A stretch of 64,000 nt of DNA from CAMYKD01 sp041617155 (GCA_041617155.1 JBFJPL010000006.1:9414-73413); one strand, 5' to 3'; shown: positions 50,959-59,889, counted from the stretch's first letter. Notes: generated from the letters alone by a model not told the origin. Translations and numbers: made by a program.

Positions 50959-51582
50959 CTATTGCCGGTAGGCGCCTTCCACAATCTCGGCTTGCTCCAG
51001 GAATTCATAGAATTCGTTATCGCGAGCCAGGGCACCAAATACGATCCTCCCGAAGGTATGTCCGCGGGCCCCCTTGATCACCAATCCTGTGGAATAGTTG
51101 AGCAAATAGAACTTGGGCACTCTGTTGAAGCTAGAAATCCCACGCGCGCCCAATTTGCTGCGATGACTCTGATACAGTTTGTAGCGGTCCAAGGGAACCA
51201 CGATCACGCTACTGGAAAACCGGCCCCCCGCCTGTTTGTTCTTGACCAGGCGGTTCTTGAATGCCGTGCACGGCGGACAACCCTCGAAACCAACTTCCAC
51301 CAACACATGCTTCTTGGTTTTCTTGCCAAGTGTCAGGGCGTCCTCCAGCATCTGCAAGTGACCCTCCCCGTCACAGCTCGTGAAAGTTCGGCTACCTGGT
51401 CGGTCGCCGCATTTCTCCATCCATCGGTCCATGAACAGGCCGGTGGATTCGCGGTCCGCAGCGGTGACTTGGGTACGACTTGTATGAACAGGTCTCGTGT
51501 CCTTGGCCCAGGAAACTGTCGATGTCAAAAGAGCCAGCAGGACACCTGCGAATTTGAGTGTTTTCCCGAAATTGACCAACAT
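50959..51582 (-). CDS. exported thioredoxin-like protein with CPPC motif
   Basis: A 207-aa protein. From ATG 51582 (GGGAGG about 11 nt upstream) it starts with a signal peptide, FAGVLLALLTSTVSWAKD. A thioredoxin-like domain follows, with the redox motif in LVEVGFEGCPPCTAFKNRLV and cis-Pro region SSFNRVPKFYLLNYSTG. Two further cysteines lie in MEKCGDRPGSRTFTSCDGEG. It lacks the usual tryptophan before the CxxC. A periplasmic thiol reductase or oxidase role is likely. The base composition around it is slightly lower in GC than the neighbours. Confidence 0.75.
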   Translation of the reverse strand: MLVNFGKTLKFAGVLLALLTSTVSWAKDTRPVHTSRTQVTAADRESTGLFMDRWMEKCGDRPGSRTFTSCDGEGHLQMLEDALTLGKKTKKHVLVEVGFEGCPPCTAFKNRLVKNKQAGGRFSSSVIVVPLDRYKLYQSHRSKLGARGISSFNRVPKFYLLNYSTGLVIKGARGHTFGRIVFGALARDNEFYEFLEQAEIVEGAYRQ

Positions 51583-51666
51583 CTGCAAGTCGGCCTCCCG
51601 GATGATACACCGCGAAGCAACGCGAGCCGCTGCGAACAATAGCACGAGATCCATTTGTGTGCCCAT

Positions 51667-52980
51667 TTAGCTTGTGCCGGGTAGGCATCCCTCTGGTACG
51701 CCGTCCTCCCAGGGCCCGGTGAAGGCAACCGATTCCGGCCGGCCCGGCAGATCGAGGCGCGCCTCGCTCGCCGGCGTCTCGGCGATCACGCGGCCGCGGC
51801 GTAGAACATAGAGGCGCGTGGGGCGCAGGCGGATCGCCTCGACCGGGTCGGTCGCCTGCAGAACCACCAGGTCGGCGAAGCAGCCCGGCGCGATCCCGTA
51901 ATCCACCAAGCCCATGACTTTGGCTGCGTTCCCGGTGACCGCCCGGAAACAGGCGCCCATGGCTTCTCTGCCGGTCATCTGGGCCACGTGTAAGCCCATG
52001 TGGGCAACGTCGAGCATGTCGCCCGAGCCGAGCGGATACCAGGGATCCATGACGCAGTCGTGACCGAAGGCGACGGTCACGCCGACCGCCATCAACTCCG
52101 GCACGCGGGTCATGCCGCGGCGCTTGGGGTAGCTGTCATGGCGGCCCTGGATTGTGATGTTGATCAGTGGGTTGGCCACGACCCGGAGCTCCGCCTCCGC
52201 CATCAGCGGGATCAACTTGCTGACGTAGTAGTTGTCCATCGAATGCATGGAGGTCAGATGTGATCCGGTAACGCGGCCGTGCAGCCCGAGCCGCTGGGTC
52301 TCGTGGGCCAGGGTTTCGACATGGCGAGATTGGGGATCGTCGGTCTCGTCGCAGTGCATGTCGACCGGCAGGCCGCGCGCCGCCGCGACCTCGCAAAGCG
52401 CTTTCACCGAGGCTGCGCCCTCGGCCATTGTGCGCTCGAAATGCGGGATGCCGCCGACCACGTCGACGCCCTTGTCCAGGGCCCTGACCAGGTTCTCCAC
52501 CGCGCCGGGCGAGCGCAGATAGCCGTTTTGCGGGAAGGCGACGAGCTGGAGATCGAGGTAGGGCTTCACCTGCCGCCTGACCTCGATCAGCGCGTCCACC
52601 GCTGTCAGCCGCTCATCGCAGATGTCTACATGGCTACGGATTGCCAGCAGTCCCTGTGCGACCGCCCAGTCGCAGTACTTAAGAGCCCGCTCGGCGATTG
52701 TCTCGGCACTCAGGTGAGGTTTCAACTCACCCCACAGTTCGATCCCTTCCAGCAGTGTTCCGGAAGCGTTAACCCGCGGAAAGCCGTAGCTGAGCGTCGC
52801 GTCCATGTGAAAATGGGCATCGACGAAGGGCGCCGTGACCAGTCGGCCCGCCACATCGATCTCGCGAGCCGCGGCGGCATCAAGGCGCGGCTCCAGTGCG
52901 GCAATTCGCTCGCCCTCGATGCCGATATCGAGGCCGGTGCGGCCGTCCGGCAGATTAGCGCCGCGCAGGATCAGGTCCAT
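51667..52980 (-). CDS. cytosine deaminase-like amidohydrolase
   Basis: A 437-aa metal-dependent hydrolase of the cytosine deaminase (CodA) group. The metal histidines appear in FVDAHFHMDATLSYGFPRVN, followed by the catalytic HCDETDDPQSRHVETLA, TGSHLTSMHSMDNYYVSKLI and the Asp of FGHDCVMDPWYPLGSGDMLD. The last two are strongly CodA-like. It could convert cytosine to uracil, which the URC genes 5 kb away would consume, or act on a cyclic guanidine such as creatinine, given the adjacent creatinase. Both are open. It is divergent from the cupin gene. Confidence 0.88.
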   Translation of the reverse strand: MDLILRGANLPDGRTGLDIGIEGERIAALEPRLDAAAAREIDVAGRLVTAPFVDAHFHMDATLSYGFPRVNASGTLLEGIELWGELKPHLSAETIAERALKYCDWAVAQGLLAIRSHVDICDERLTAVDALIEVRRQVKPYLDLQLVAFPQNGYLRSPGAVENLVRALDKGVDVVGGIPHFERTMAEGAASVKALCEVAAARGLPVDMHCDETDDPQSRHVETLAHETQRLGLHGRVTGSHLTSMHSMDNYYVSKLIPLMAEAELRVVANPLINITIQGRHDSYPKRRGMTRVPELMAVGVTVAFGHDCVMDPWYPLGSGDMLDVAHMGLHVAQMTGREAMGACFRAVTGNAAKVMGLVDYGIAPGCFADLVVLQATDPVEAIRLRPTRLYVLRRGRVIAETPASEARLDLPGRPESVAFTGPWEDGVPEGCLPGTS

Positions 52981-53067
52981 GGCAATCCCTCGATGACTCA
53001 GCGTTCGACGTCTCTATAGGCTATCATGGGTGCCTGGGCATAGCCCGCGAAGTGACAGGAGGCAGAG

Positions 53068-53463
53068 GTGAGCGAGATCACGACCGGGACCATGGCATTT
53101 AGCGTCGTTCACGCAGACGACGCGTCTTTCGAAAGCGGCCTGCGCGGGTATTTCGCGTACCGCGACCTGGGCATCAAGGCGGCGACCGGCGGCAAGGTCG
53201 GCGCCCACGTCATCCGGGCGGTCGAGGGTAGCCAGGCGACCGGCGAGCTGCACCGCCACGCACTCGACTTCCAGATGGTCTACGTGCTCAAGGGCTGGGT
53301 GCGCTTCTGGTACGAGGGCGTTGGTGAGGTCCTGCTCAAGCCCGGCTCCTGTGTTCACCAGCCGCCCGGCATCGTGCACCGGGAAATGGAGCACTCGGCC
53401 GACCTGGAACTGGTCGAGATCACCTTGCCCGCGGACTTCGAGACGGAGGCCCTGCCCAAGTAA
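53068..53463 (+). CDS. single-domain cupin protein
   Basis: A 131-aa cupin. The first metal motif is GELHRHALDFQMVYVLKGWV and the second PGSCVHQPPGIVHREMEHSA, together forming the beta-barrel metal site. The start is GTG at 53068 with AGGAGG five bases upstream. It ends 3 bp from the converging ABC permease gene. The function of such small cupins ranges from dioxygenase to isomerase or sensor; its position between a deaminase and a nucleoside-type transporter suggests a ring-opening or sensing role, by inference only. Confidence 0.82.
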   Translation: MSEITTGTMAFSVVHADDASFESGLRGYFAYRDLGIKAATGGKVGAHVIRAVEGSQATGELHRHALDFQMVYVLKGWVRFWYEGVGEVLLKPGSCVHQPPGIVHREMEHSADLELVEITLPADFETEALPK

Positions 53464-53466
53464 CTT

Positions 53467-54408
53467 TCAGCGTTCGCCCTTGCGGTAGGGCACCATAAGC
53501 GCGCGGGGGTAGCCCGCGCGGCGCGACATCACGATCAGCGCCAGGATCGAGAGCATATAGGGCAACATCAGGAAGACCTGGTAGGGTACGCCGCCGATGA
53601 CCTGCTGCAGGCGTACCTGCAAGGCATCGAAGGCGCCGAACAGCAGGGCGCCGAGCAGGGCCTTGCCCGGTCGCCAGGATGCGAACACCACCAGCGCGAT
53701 GCAGATCCAGCCGCGCCCGGCGACCATCTCGAAGAAGAAGGCGTTGAAGGCCGACATGGTGAGGAAAGCGCCGCCGATCGCCATGAGCGCGCTGCCGGCC
53801 ATCACCGCGCCGATCCGCATGCGGTAGACGTCGATGCCCTGGGCCTCGGCCGCCGCCGGATTTTCGCCGACCGATCTGAGTGCGAGGCCGAGCGGAGTCT
53901 TGTAAAGCACGAAGGCAACCAGGATCACCGCCCCGAAGGCCAGATAGGTAAGAGCGGTCTGGCCGAACAGGGCGGGGCCGAGCAGCGGCAGGTCCGACAG
54001 CAACGGAATTTCCAAGGGCTGGAATGGCTCGATTCGCGGCGGGCTCGGCACGTCGGGCAGGATCATGCGGTAGGTGAAGTAGGTCAAACTGGTCGCCAGC
54101 AACGTAATCCCGAGCCCGGTCACATGCTGCGACAGGCCGAGTGGCACGGTCAGCAGGCCGTGCAACAATCCGAAGATCATCCCGACTATTGCCGCGAAAA
54201 CGACCCCAGTCCAAAGGTCCGCGCCCTGATAGACAGCCATCCATCCGGCCATGGCGCCGGCGGTCATGATGCCCTCGATACCCAGGTTGAGCACGCCCGC
54301 CCGTTCGCAGATCAGCTCGCCCAGTGTGCCGAAGACCAGCGGCGTGGCGATCCGGACGGCAGCGGCCCAGAAGCTGGCGGTCAGCAGGATGTCGAGCAGC
54401 TCACCCAT
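53467..54408 (-). CDS. BMP-type nucleoside ABC transporter, permease 2
   Basis: A 313-aa integral membrane protein of the branched-chain/nucleoside permease family (NupQ/YufQ-like). It has about nine hydrophobic segments. Markers are FGTLGELICERAGVLNLGIE near the N-terminus, the GLALRSVGENPAAAEAQGID loop and AGRGWICIALVVFASWRPGK. It is the last gene of the four-gene transporter operon, 6 bp after permease 1. Confidence 0.9.
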   Translation of the reverse strand: MGELLDILLTASFWAAAVRIATPLVFGTLGELICERAGVLNLGIEGIMTAGAMAGWMAVYQGADLWTGVVFAAIVGMIFGLLHGLLTVPLGLSQHVTGLGITLLATSLTYFTYRMILPDVPSPPRIEPFQPLEIPLLSDLPLLGPALFGQTALTYLAFGAVILVAFVLYKTPLGLALRSVGENPAAAEAQGIDVYRMRIGAVMAGSALMAIGGAFLTMSAFNAFFFEMVAGRGWICIALVVFASWRPGKALLGALLFGAFDALQVRLQQVIGGVPYQVFLMLPYMLSILALIVMSRRAGYPRALMVPYRKGER

Positions 54409-54414
54409 CGCGCC

Positions 54415-55464
54415 TCATTTCATGCGAATCCGATAGCGGGTGGCCAGGGAAGCCAGCAGCATGGTCAGCAGTGAGGTCGCGACGATCAGGTTGGCGAGGT
54501 AGCTCGAGACGCCGATCGACCGGCTCATGAAATCGGCGCCGACGAAGACCACGGCAACAAAAAGCGCCGCGGCGATCACCGCCAGCGCGTTGAGCTGGGC
54601 CAGCATGGCGACCACGATGCCGCTGTAGCCAAAGCCGGGCGACAGATCGAGGGTGAGGTAGCCCTTCAACCCCGCGACCTCGCCGACTCCGGCTAGACCG
54701 GCCAGCGCTCCGGAGAGCAGACCGACCCGCAGCACTACGCGACCGACCGGCATGCCGGCGAAACGCGCCGCCGCCGGATTGGCGCCAACCGCGCGCATTT
54801 CCAGGCCCCAGGTGGTGCGCTGGACCAAGACCCAGACCGCCGCACCGGCCAGTAGCGCGAGCAGCAGGCCGGCGTGGACCCGAGTCTTGGCGATCAGCTT
54901 GGGCAGAGCGGCTTGCTCGATGATCGGCTCGGTCTGCGGCCAGCCCATGCCCATGGGGTCCTTCATCGGACCTTCGATCATCATCGACACGAACAGCAGC
55001 ACGATGAAGTTGAGCAGAAGGGTGGTCACCACCTCGTCGACGCCAAGGCGCAGCTTGAGCAGGGTGGGAATCAACATCAGCAGCGCGCCGGCCAGGGCGC
55101 CGGCGACCAGGACCAGCGGAATCATCACGAAAGGCGACGCCGCGAAGATGCCGGAACCGATTGCAACGGCACTCAAGGCCCCAACATAGAGCTGACCCTC
55201 GGCTCCGATGTTCCAGAGCTTTGCCCGAAACGCGACAGCCGCCGCCAACCCGGTAAAAATTAGCGGCGTCGCGCGCGCCAGGGTTTCCGTCAGCGCGAAG
55301 CGGGAGCCGAGCGCGCCCTCGAAGATCAGGCCATAGGCCCGCAGTACGGGGACCTCGGCCCAGAGGAGTGGGATTGCGGTCAGCATGAGGGCAAGCACGA
55401 TGGCCCCGGCCGGTGCCAGGACCGTGAGTGCCAGAGGCACCTCGCCGCGCACTTCAAGCCGCAT
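54415..55464 (-). CDS. BMP-type nucleoside ABC transporter, permease 1
   Basis: A 349-aa membrane permease (NupP/YufP-like) with an N-terminal hydrophobic pair and LIFTGLAAAVAFRAKLWNIG, AEGQLYVGALSAVAIGSG, EVVTTLLLNFIVLLFVSMMI and the coupling loop GLEMRAVGANPAAARFAGMP. Its start overlaps the ATPase gene by 11 bases, which indicates translational coupling. Confidence 0.9.
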   Translation of the reverse strand: MRLEVRGEVPLALTVLAPAGAIVLALMLTAIPLLWAEVPVLRAYGLIFEGALGSRFALTETLARATPLIFTGLAAAVAFRAKLWNIGAEGQLYVGALSAVAIGSGIFAASPFVMIPLVLVAGALAGALLMLIPTLLKLRLGVDEVVTTLLLNFIVLLFVSMMIEGPMKDPMGMGWPQTEPIIEQAALPKLIAKTRVHAGLLLALLAGAAVWVLVQRTTWGLEMRAVGANPAAARFAGMPVGRVVLRVGLLSGALAGLAGVGEVAGLKGYLTLDLSPGFGYSGIVVAMLAQLNALAVIAAALFVAVVFVGADFMSRSIGVSSYLANLIVATSLLTMLLASLATRYRIRMK

Positions 55465-57025
55465 CGATCTCCGCCTCCTCGGCTTTTTGGCCGGCCATCA
55501 TCAGGCCCAGTTGGCGAATGGTTACCGATTCGGTCGGCATGGTCGGCGAGAGGTGCCCGCGGTACATGACGGCGACCCGGTCGGACAGTGTCAGCAGTTC
55601 GTCGAGATCCTCGGAGATCAGGATGATGCCGGCTCCACGCTCGCGCGCCTCGAGCAGGCGTTGGTGCACGTAGGTCACCGCGCCGACGTCGAGACCACGC
55701 GCCGGCTGGTTGGCGAGGATCAAGTCCGGCCGCCGGTCCAGCACCCGACCCAGGATCAGCTTCTGAATGTTGCCGCCGGACAGCAGCCGGGTTATCGCGC
55801 GCGGGCCCGGGCACCTGATGTCGAAACCCTCGATCACGTCGCGGGCATGGGCTTGTGCCTCAGCCTGGCGAATGAAGCCGGCGTATTGGAAGCGACTCTG
55901 CCGGTAGTCCTCCAGCAGCAGGTTTTCCCAGACCTCCATGTCGCCGACCACGCCATCGTCCAGCCGGTCTTCGGGAATCCGGCCGACACCGGCGGTGACC
56001 ATAACCAAGGGCGACCCAATGACCGCACGCCGTCCGAACAGACGCATCTCACCGGCGTCATGGCGCACCAGACCGCAAATCAGGCCGGCCAATGCGGCCT
56101 GGCCGTTGCCGGAGACACCGGCCACACCGATAATTTCGTGCCGCTGCAGCCGCAGGATTGTCTCGGCCAGCCCGGTCCGGCGGTCGGTCCCGGGTACTCG
56201 GACCCGGTCCAATGCCAACAGCACCTCACCGGGCTCCATGGGCGAACGGATCGTCGACGGGATCGGCCGGCCGACCATGGTTTCGGCCAGATGGGCGCGG
56301 TCGGTACCTGTACTTGGCAGGTCGGCCACGATACGCCCGGCGCGCAGCACCGTGACTCGGTCGCTGATATCCAGCACCTCGCCCAGCTTGTGGGAGATGA
56401 AGACCACCGACAGGCCGTGACTGGCCAGCCGTCGCAGCGTTTCAAACAGGCGTTCGACTTCCTGCGGTGTGAGCACGGCGGTCGGCTCGTCCAGGATCAG
56501 GATACGGGCGTCGCGGTACAACGCCTTCAAGATCTCGACCCGTTGGCGTTCGCCGACCGAAAGACTACTCACCACTACCTCGAGGCCGACCTGCAGTCCG
56601 GCTTGGCCCATGAGACTGGCCAGCTTGTCGCGTGCCTCGCGCCGTTTCTGCAGGGGCCGCCACAGTGGCTCGGTGCCAAGCAAGATGTTGTCCAGCACAG
56701 AGAGGTTCTCTGCCAAGGTGAAATGCTGGTGCACCATGCCAATGCCGGCCGCAAGCGCCGCGCTCGGAGAACCCGCCTTGAGCGGCTGCAATCCGCTATT
56801 TGGACCAGCAACGAGAATTTCACCTTCGTCGGCCAGGTAGTGGCCGAAGAGGATGTTCATCAAGGTGGTCTTGCCCGCGCCGTTCTCGCCCAACAACGCC
56901 AGGATCTCGCCAGCCGTCAGGTCGAGGTCGATGGCGTTGTTGGCGACCAAATCGCCAAAACGCTTGGTGATGCCCCGGAGCCGGAGGACGACGCCCTCCG
57001 GTCCGGGCTCGGCCGAAGCGGTCAT
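55454..57025 (-). CDS. BMP-type nucleoside ABC transporter, double ATPase
   Basis: A 523-aa protein with two ABC domains (NupO/YufO-like). The first has Walker A GENGAGKTTLMNILFGHY, signature SLSVGERQRVEILKALYRDA and Walker B ILILDEPTAVLTPQEVERL. The second is degenerate as usual in this group: GVSGNGQAALAGLICG for Walker A, LLSGGNIQKLILGRVLDRRP and LILANQPARGLDVGAVTYVH. It energises uptake of a purine or pyrimidine nucleoside or related base. It lies 21 bp after the binding-protein gene. Confidence 0.92.
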   Translation of the reverse strand: MTASAEPGPEGVVLRLRGITKRFGDLVANNAIDLDLTAGEILALLGENGAGKTTLMNILFGHYLADEGEILVAGPNSGLQPLKAGSPSAALAAGIGMVHQHFTLAENLSVLDNILLGTEPLWRPLQKRREARDKLASLMGQAGLQVGLEVVVSSLSVGERQRVEILKALYRDARILILDEPTAVLTPQEVERLFETLRRLASHGLSVVFISHKLGEVLDISDRVTVLRAGRIVADLPSTGTDRAHLAETMVGRPIPSTIRSPMEPGEVLLALDRVRVPGTDRRTGLAETILRLQRHEIIGVAGVSGNGQAALAGLICGLVRHDAGEMRLFGRRAVIGSPLVMVTAGVGRIPEDRLDDGVVGDMEVWENLLLEDYRQSRFQYAGFIRQAEAQAHARDVIEGFDIRCPGPRAITRLLSGGNIQKLILGRVLDRRPDLILANQPARGLDVGAVTYVHQRLLEARERGAGIILISEDLDELLTLSDRVAVMYRGHLSPTMPTESVTIRQLGLMMAGQKAEEAEIDAA

Positions 57026-57046
57026 TGCCGCCTCACATCGCGTCGG

Positions 57047-58042
57047 CTATTTGGTCGATTTGGGCTCCGAGTCGTTGACGTTGACCCGGAACAGGCCGTC
57101 GAGGATCTCCTTCTCGCGTGACTTCACCAGGGCCAGCGTCTTGCCGTCGACCAGTTTCGGGTCCATGGGCGCCAAGGAAGCCCCACCGTGGCTCATGTAG
57201 CTGTAAGCGCCGTAGTCCGCCGCCTCGAAGCTGCCGTCCTTGACCGCAGCGATCGCGCGGTCGATGGTCGGTTCCATATGCCACAGGGCACTTGCCACCA
57301 CAGTGCCGGGGTATTCCTTCTGGGTATCGATGACGTTGCCGATGGCCAGGACCTTGCGTTCCTTGGCGGCATCCGAGACGCCGTAGCGCTCCGCGTACAT
57401 GATGTCGGCCCCGGCATCCATCATGGCGAAAGCGGCTTCCTTGGCCTTTGGCGGGTCGTACCAACTGCCGATGAAGGAGACCAGGAATTTGATGTCCGGA
57501 TTGGCCTCGCGGGCGCCGTCCATGAAGGCGTGCATCAGGCGATTGACCTCCGGAATGGGATAGCCGCCGACCATGCCGATCAGCCCGTTCTTGCTCAGTC
57601 TGCCGGCAACCAAGCCGGTCAGGTAGGACGGCTCGTGGATCCAATTGTCGAAGACCGAAAAGTTCTGGCCCGAAGGACCGAAGCTGGAACCCATGAGGAA
57701 GGCCGTCTTCGGGTAGTCTTTGGCCACGTTGCGCGCCGCGCGTTCGACAGCGAAAACCTCGCCGACCACCAGGTCGTGACCAGCCTCGGCGTACTCGCGC
57801 ATGACCCGCTCGTAGTCGGTGTTGGCCACGTTCTCCGAGAAGACGTAGTCGATCTCGCCCCGTTCGACCGCCTTGTTCAGCGCCAGATGGATGCGGCTGA
57901 CCCACTGCTGTTCGACCGGCACGGTGTAGATCGCCGCGACCTTGATTTTTTCCCGGGCTTCGGCGGCGGCGCCGAAGCCAGCAACCGACACGGCGAATAA
58001 GGCGGCAAAGACCCCTAAACCCCTGCGCGACAGAAGCTTCAT
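57047..58042 (-). CDS. BMP-family substrate-binding lipoprotein-like protein of ABC transporter
   Basis: A 331-aa periplasmic binding protein of the basic membrane protein (PnrA/Med) family. A signal peptide, LSRRGLGVFAALFAVSVAGF, ends before EAREKIKVAAIYTVPVEQQW. There is no lipobox Cys, so it is soluble in the periplasm. Family segments are DYVFSENVANTDYERVMREY, GHDLVVGEVFAVERAARNVA and NGLIGMVGGYPIPEVNRLMH. It is the first gene of the transporter operon. Known ligands of the family are purine and pyrimidine nucleosides; the neighbours suggest a pyrimidine or guanidine-like compound. Confidence 0.9.
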   Translation of the reverse strand: MKLLSRRGLGVFAALFAVSVAGFGAAAEAREKIKVAAIYTVPVEQQWVSRIHLALNKAVERGEIDYVFSENVANTDYERVMREYAEAGHDLVVGEVFAVERAARNVAKDYPKTAFLMGSSFGPSGQNFSVFDNWIHEPSYLTGLVAGRLSKNGLIGMVGGYPIPEVNRLMHAFMDGAREANPDIKFLVSFIGSWYDPPKAKEAAFAMMDAGADIMYAERYGVSDAAKERKVLAIGNVIDTQKEYPGTVVASALWHMEPTIDRAIAAVKDGSFEAADYGAYSYMSHGGASLAPMDPKLVDGKTLALVKSREKEILDGLFRVNVNDSEPKSTK

Positions 58043-58164
58043 GACTGTGTACCTCCCCCTGGATGGATCGACTTATTGCTTGGTGGTCGCGCACAACGGG
58101 GCGCCGCGACCCAACCGGCCTACTCTATCCGCAGCGGGGGACCTGTGCCAGTCTCAAGCGCAGG

Positions 58165-58671
58165 CTAGTATTTGGCCTTCCAATCCTGGACCAGACGCCG
58201 GGCCTCGGCGATCTGCTCCGGGCTCAGTTTGGCGAGCGCCCAGTTGCGATTGCGCGCCGCCAGATAGGTGTCTTCGATCGCCCAGTGGTGGCCTTTGCTG
58301 TTGGCGTAGCGCCAAGCTGCAAGACTGAACCACAAATGGGCCTGCACGAAGTCCTGCTCCATGCCCTGGCCATGGGCGTACATCAGACCCAGATTGAATT
58401 GGGCGTCGGCGTCGCCGTTGTTGGCCGCCGCGCGAAACCACTTGGCCGCCTCGTCAAAGTCCTGCGGGACCCCTTCGCCGCGGTAGTACATGACCCCCAA
58501 TTGATACTGGGCGCTCGGATCGTCCTGATCGGCGAGTTCCTGCCACTCGTTCAACGCGGTCCGGTAATCCAGTCGATAGTAAGCCTGAAGACCGTCGCGA
58601 AAGCCGGCTGATACCGGGCCCTGAAGGCCGAAGCAGCAAAGAAGTACGATGCCGAGAGTTACGCGTCTCAT
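58165..58671 (-). CDS. exported Sel1-repeat protein, paralogue of 43572-44021
   Basis: A 168-aa protein with a signal peptide (RRVTLGIVLLCCFGLQGPVS) and three Sel1 repeats: AQYQLGVMYYRGEGVPQDFD, AAKWFRAAANNGDADAQFNL and GLMYAHGQGMEQDFVQAHLW. It ends AEARRLVQDWKAKY, and the mature start FRDGLQAYYRLDY resembles FADGLQAYDGGNW of the Sel1 protein at 43572. The two are clear paralogues 14 kb apart. A partner is not evident; an AT-rich region lies upstream. Confidence 0.88.
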   Translation of the reverse strand: MRRVTLGIVLLCCFGLQGPVSAGFRDGLQAYYRLDYRTALNEWQELADQDDPSAQYQLGVMYYRGEGVPQDFDEAAKWFRAAANNGDADAQFNLGLMYAHGQGMEQDFVQAHLWFSLAAWRYANSKGHHWAIEDTYLAARNRNWALAKLSPEQIAEARRLVQDWKAKY

Positions 58672-59110
58672 GGTTATTCTCCAGGCTCAGATCCAGGAGT
58701 CTCTTAGCGCCTCTTGGTTAACCGAATAAAAATTTGTGCGGGAAAAATAGATTCGGAATGGCAAAATAAGAGAATATTACTTTCATAAAAAACACACGTG
58801 TACAGCAATTGTCCATAAATATTTAATTATAAATATTCAGTACATGTAAATATCATGTGAATAAAATTCAATATCAATCAAGTAGACGGTCGAGCGCCCA
58901 GGCAGGGCGTAAATAATGGAGAAAAGATCGAAGGCCCTGGTAACAACTGAAGCTTTAAAGATTCTGCGGTAGCTCTGGCTAAAGCGGACAGCAAACTATA
59001 AGTGCGTATTGTTTCAAAAACATTACTTTGCTACCTTAACTTGTAAACCGATCCTTTGCGGCAGGGAGAAGCGCGGGATTCGATCGTTGGTGCGGTCGCG
59101 AGAGGCATCT
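58672..59110. other. AT-rich 439-bp spacer with several palindromes
   Basis: No gene is supported. Bases 58720-58890 are strikingly A/T-rich for this genome. They contain the palindromes AATATTTA-ATTA-TAAATATT (58818-58837), ACATG-N7-CATGT (58842-58858) and ACACGTGT near 58795. It separates the minus-strand Sel1 gene from the plus-strand PAS-like gene and probably contains the promoters of both. Confidence 0.6.
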
Positions 59111-59656
59111 ATGAAAGCACTGGCACATATCGGGGTTGATAGGCTCTCTTGCGACGAGCTGGAGAGCGAAAGGCTGCGCCGGTTCCATCTGATTTGGTTG
59201 GAACTAAAGGGTGCGCGCGAACTGCCCTTGCGCGTGGAGGTTTCGCCAGAGCGACTGGGATTCCTGCTCGGCCATGTCACCATCGTCGATGTTCTGCGCG
59301 AGCCGATCAATTTTCGCTATCGGCTGATCGGTACCAAGATCGAGGAGGCCGGTCGCCATGGCGATCAGGGTAAGACGGTCGACCAAATCGAGCCTGTCGC
59401 GTACAGGAAAATGGCGACTGCTGCTTATCGCGAGGTTGTTAAAGGGCAGGAACCGCTCTGTCAGCGGATCAACTATCAGCATCACCAAAACGAGGTGACG
59501 CTGGAGCGGGTGATACTACCGTTTACGGTTGCGGGAAGCGACGTGGAGGTTTTGCTCGAGGCGTCGGATTGGCAACCGGGCACCTATCAAGACCTTAGGA
59601 ATCTCGACTACTCTGATGCGACAGATTCAGCATCGGCGACGTACAGGTCGCAATGA
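59111..59656 (+). CDS. PAS-fold protein (alphaproteobacterial PAS_5 type)
   Basis: A 181-aa protein resembling the single-domain PAS proteins abundant in Rhodospirillales: FHLIWLELKGARELPLRVEV, GHVTIVDVLREPINFRYRLI GTKIEE as a heme- or ligand-pocket-like sheet, GDQGKTVDQIEP, YREVVKGQEPLCQRINYQHH and a C-terminal beta sheet (TLERVILPFTVAGSDVEVLL). No output domain follows. ATG 59111 has GAGAGG about 5 nt upstream; an ATG at 59009 would add 34 residues without protein-like character. A sensory or partner-binding role is inferred. Confidence 0.78.
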   Translation: MKALAHIGVDRLSCDELESERLRRFHLIWLELKGARELPLRVEVSPERLGFLLGHVTIVDVLREPINFRYRLIGTKIEEAGRHGDQGKTVDQIEPVAYRKMATAAYREVVKGQEPLCQRINYQHHQNEVTLERVILPFTVAGSDVEVLLEASDWQPGTYQDLRNLDYSDATDSASATYRSQ

Positions 59657-59811
59657 GCCATAGGATCGGAAGGCCTGGGTGTTTCATGTTCGAAACGCCC
59701 AGACACGGCAACGCCGAATGTCAAGACGGCGAGGTGAAGCTTTCGCCAGCTGGACACCGGCAGTCTGGACTACTCGGACCCAGATCACCGACTTTCCGGC
59801 CGGCTTTCGAT

Positions 59812-59889
59812 TTAAACCAAGGCCACGCCTAGCGCCAGCATCGCAAGAGCCAGGAAATGGGCCGCACCAACAAAATTGAAGGCGGACAT
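59812..59889 (-). CDS. candidate 25-aa hydrophobic miniprotein
   Basis: ATG at 59889 opens a frame that starts MSAFNFVGAAHFLALAMLAL and ends after 25 residues at TAA (59812-59814). GAAGGGAG lies 6-8 nt upstream, a good ribosome binding site, and nearly the whole peptide could span a membrane. No family is known. The evidence is the ribosome binding site plus hydrophobicity only. Confidence 0.35.
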   Translation of the reverse strand: MSAFNFVGAAHFLALAMLALGVALV

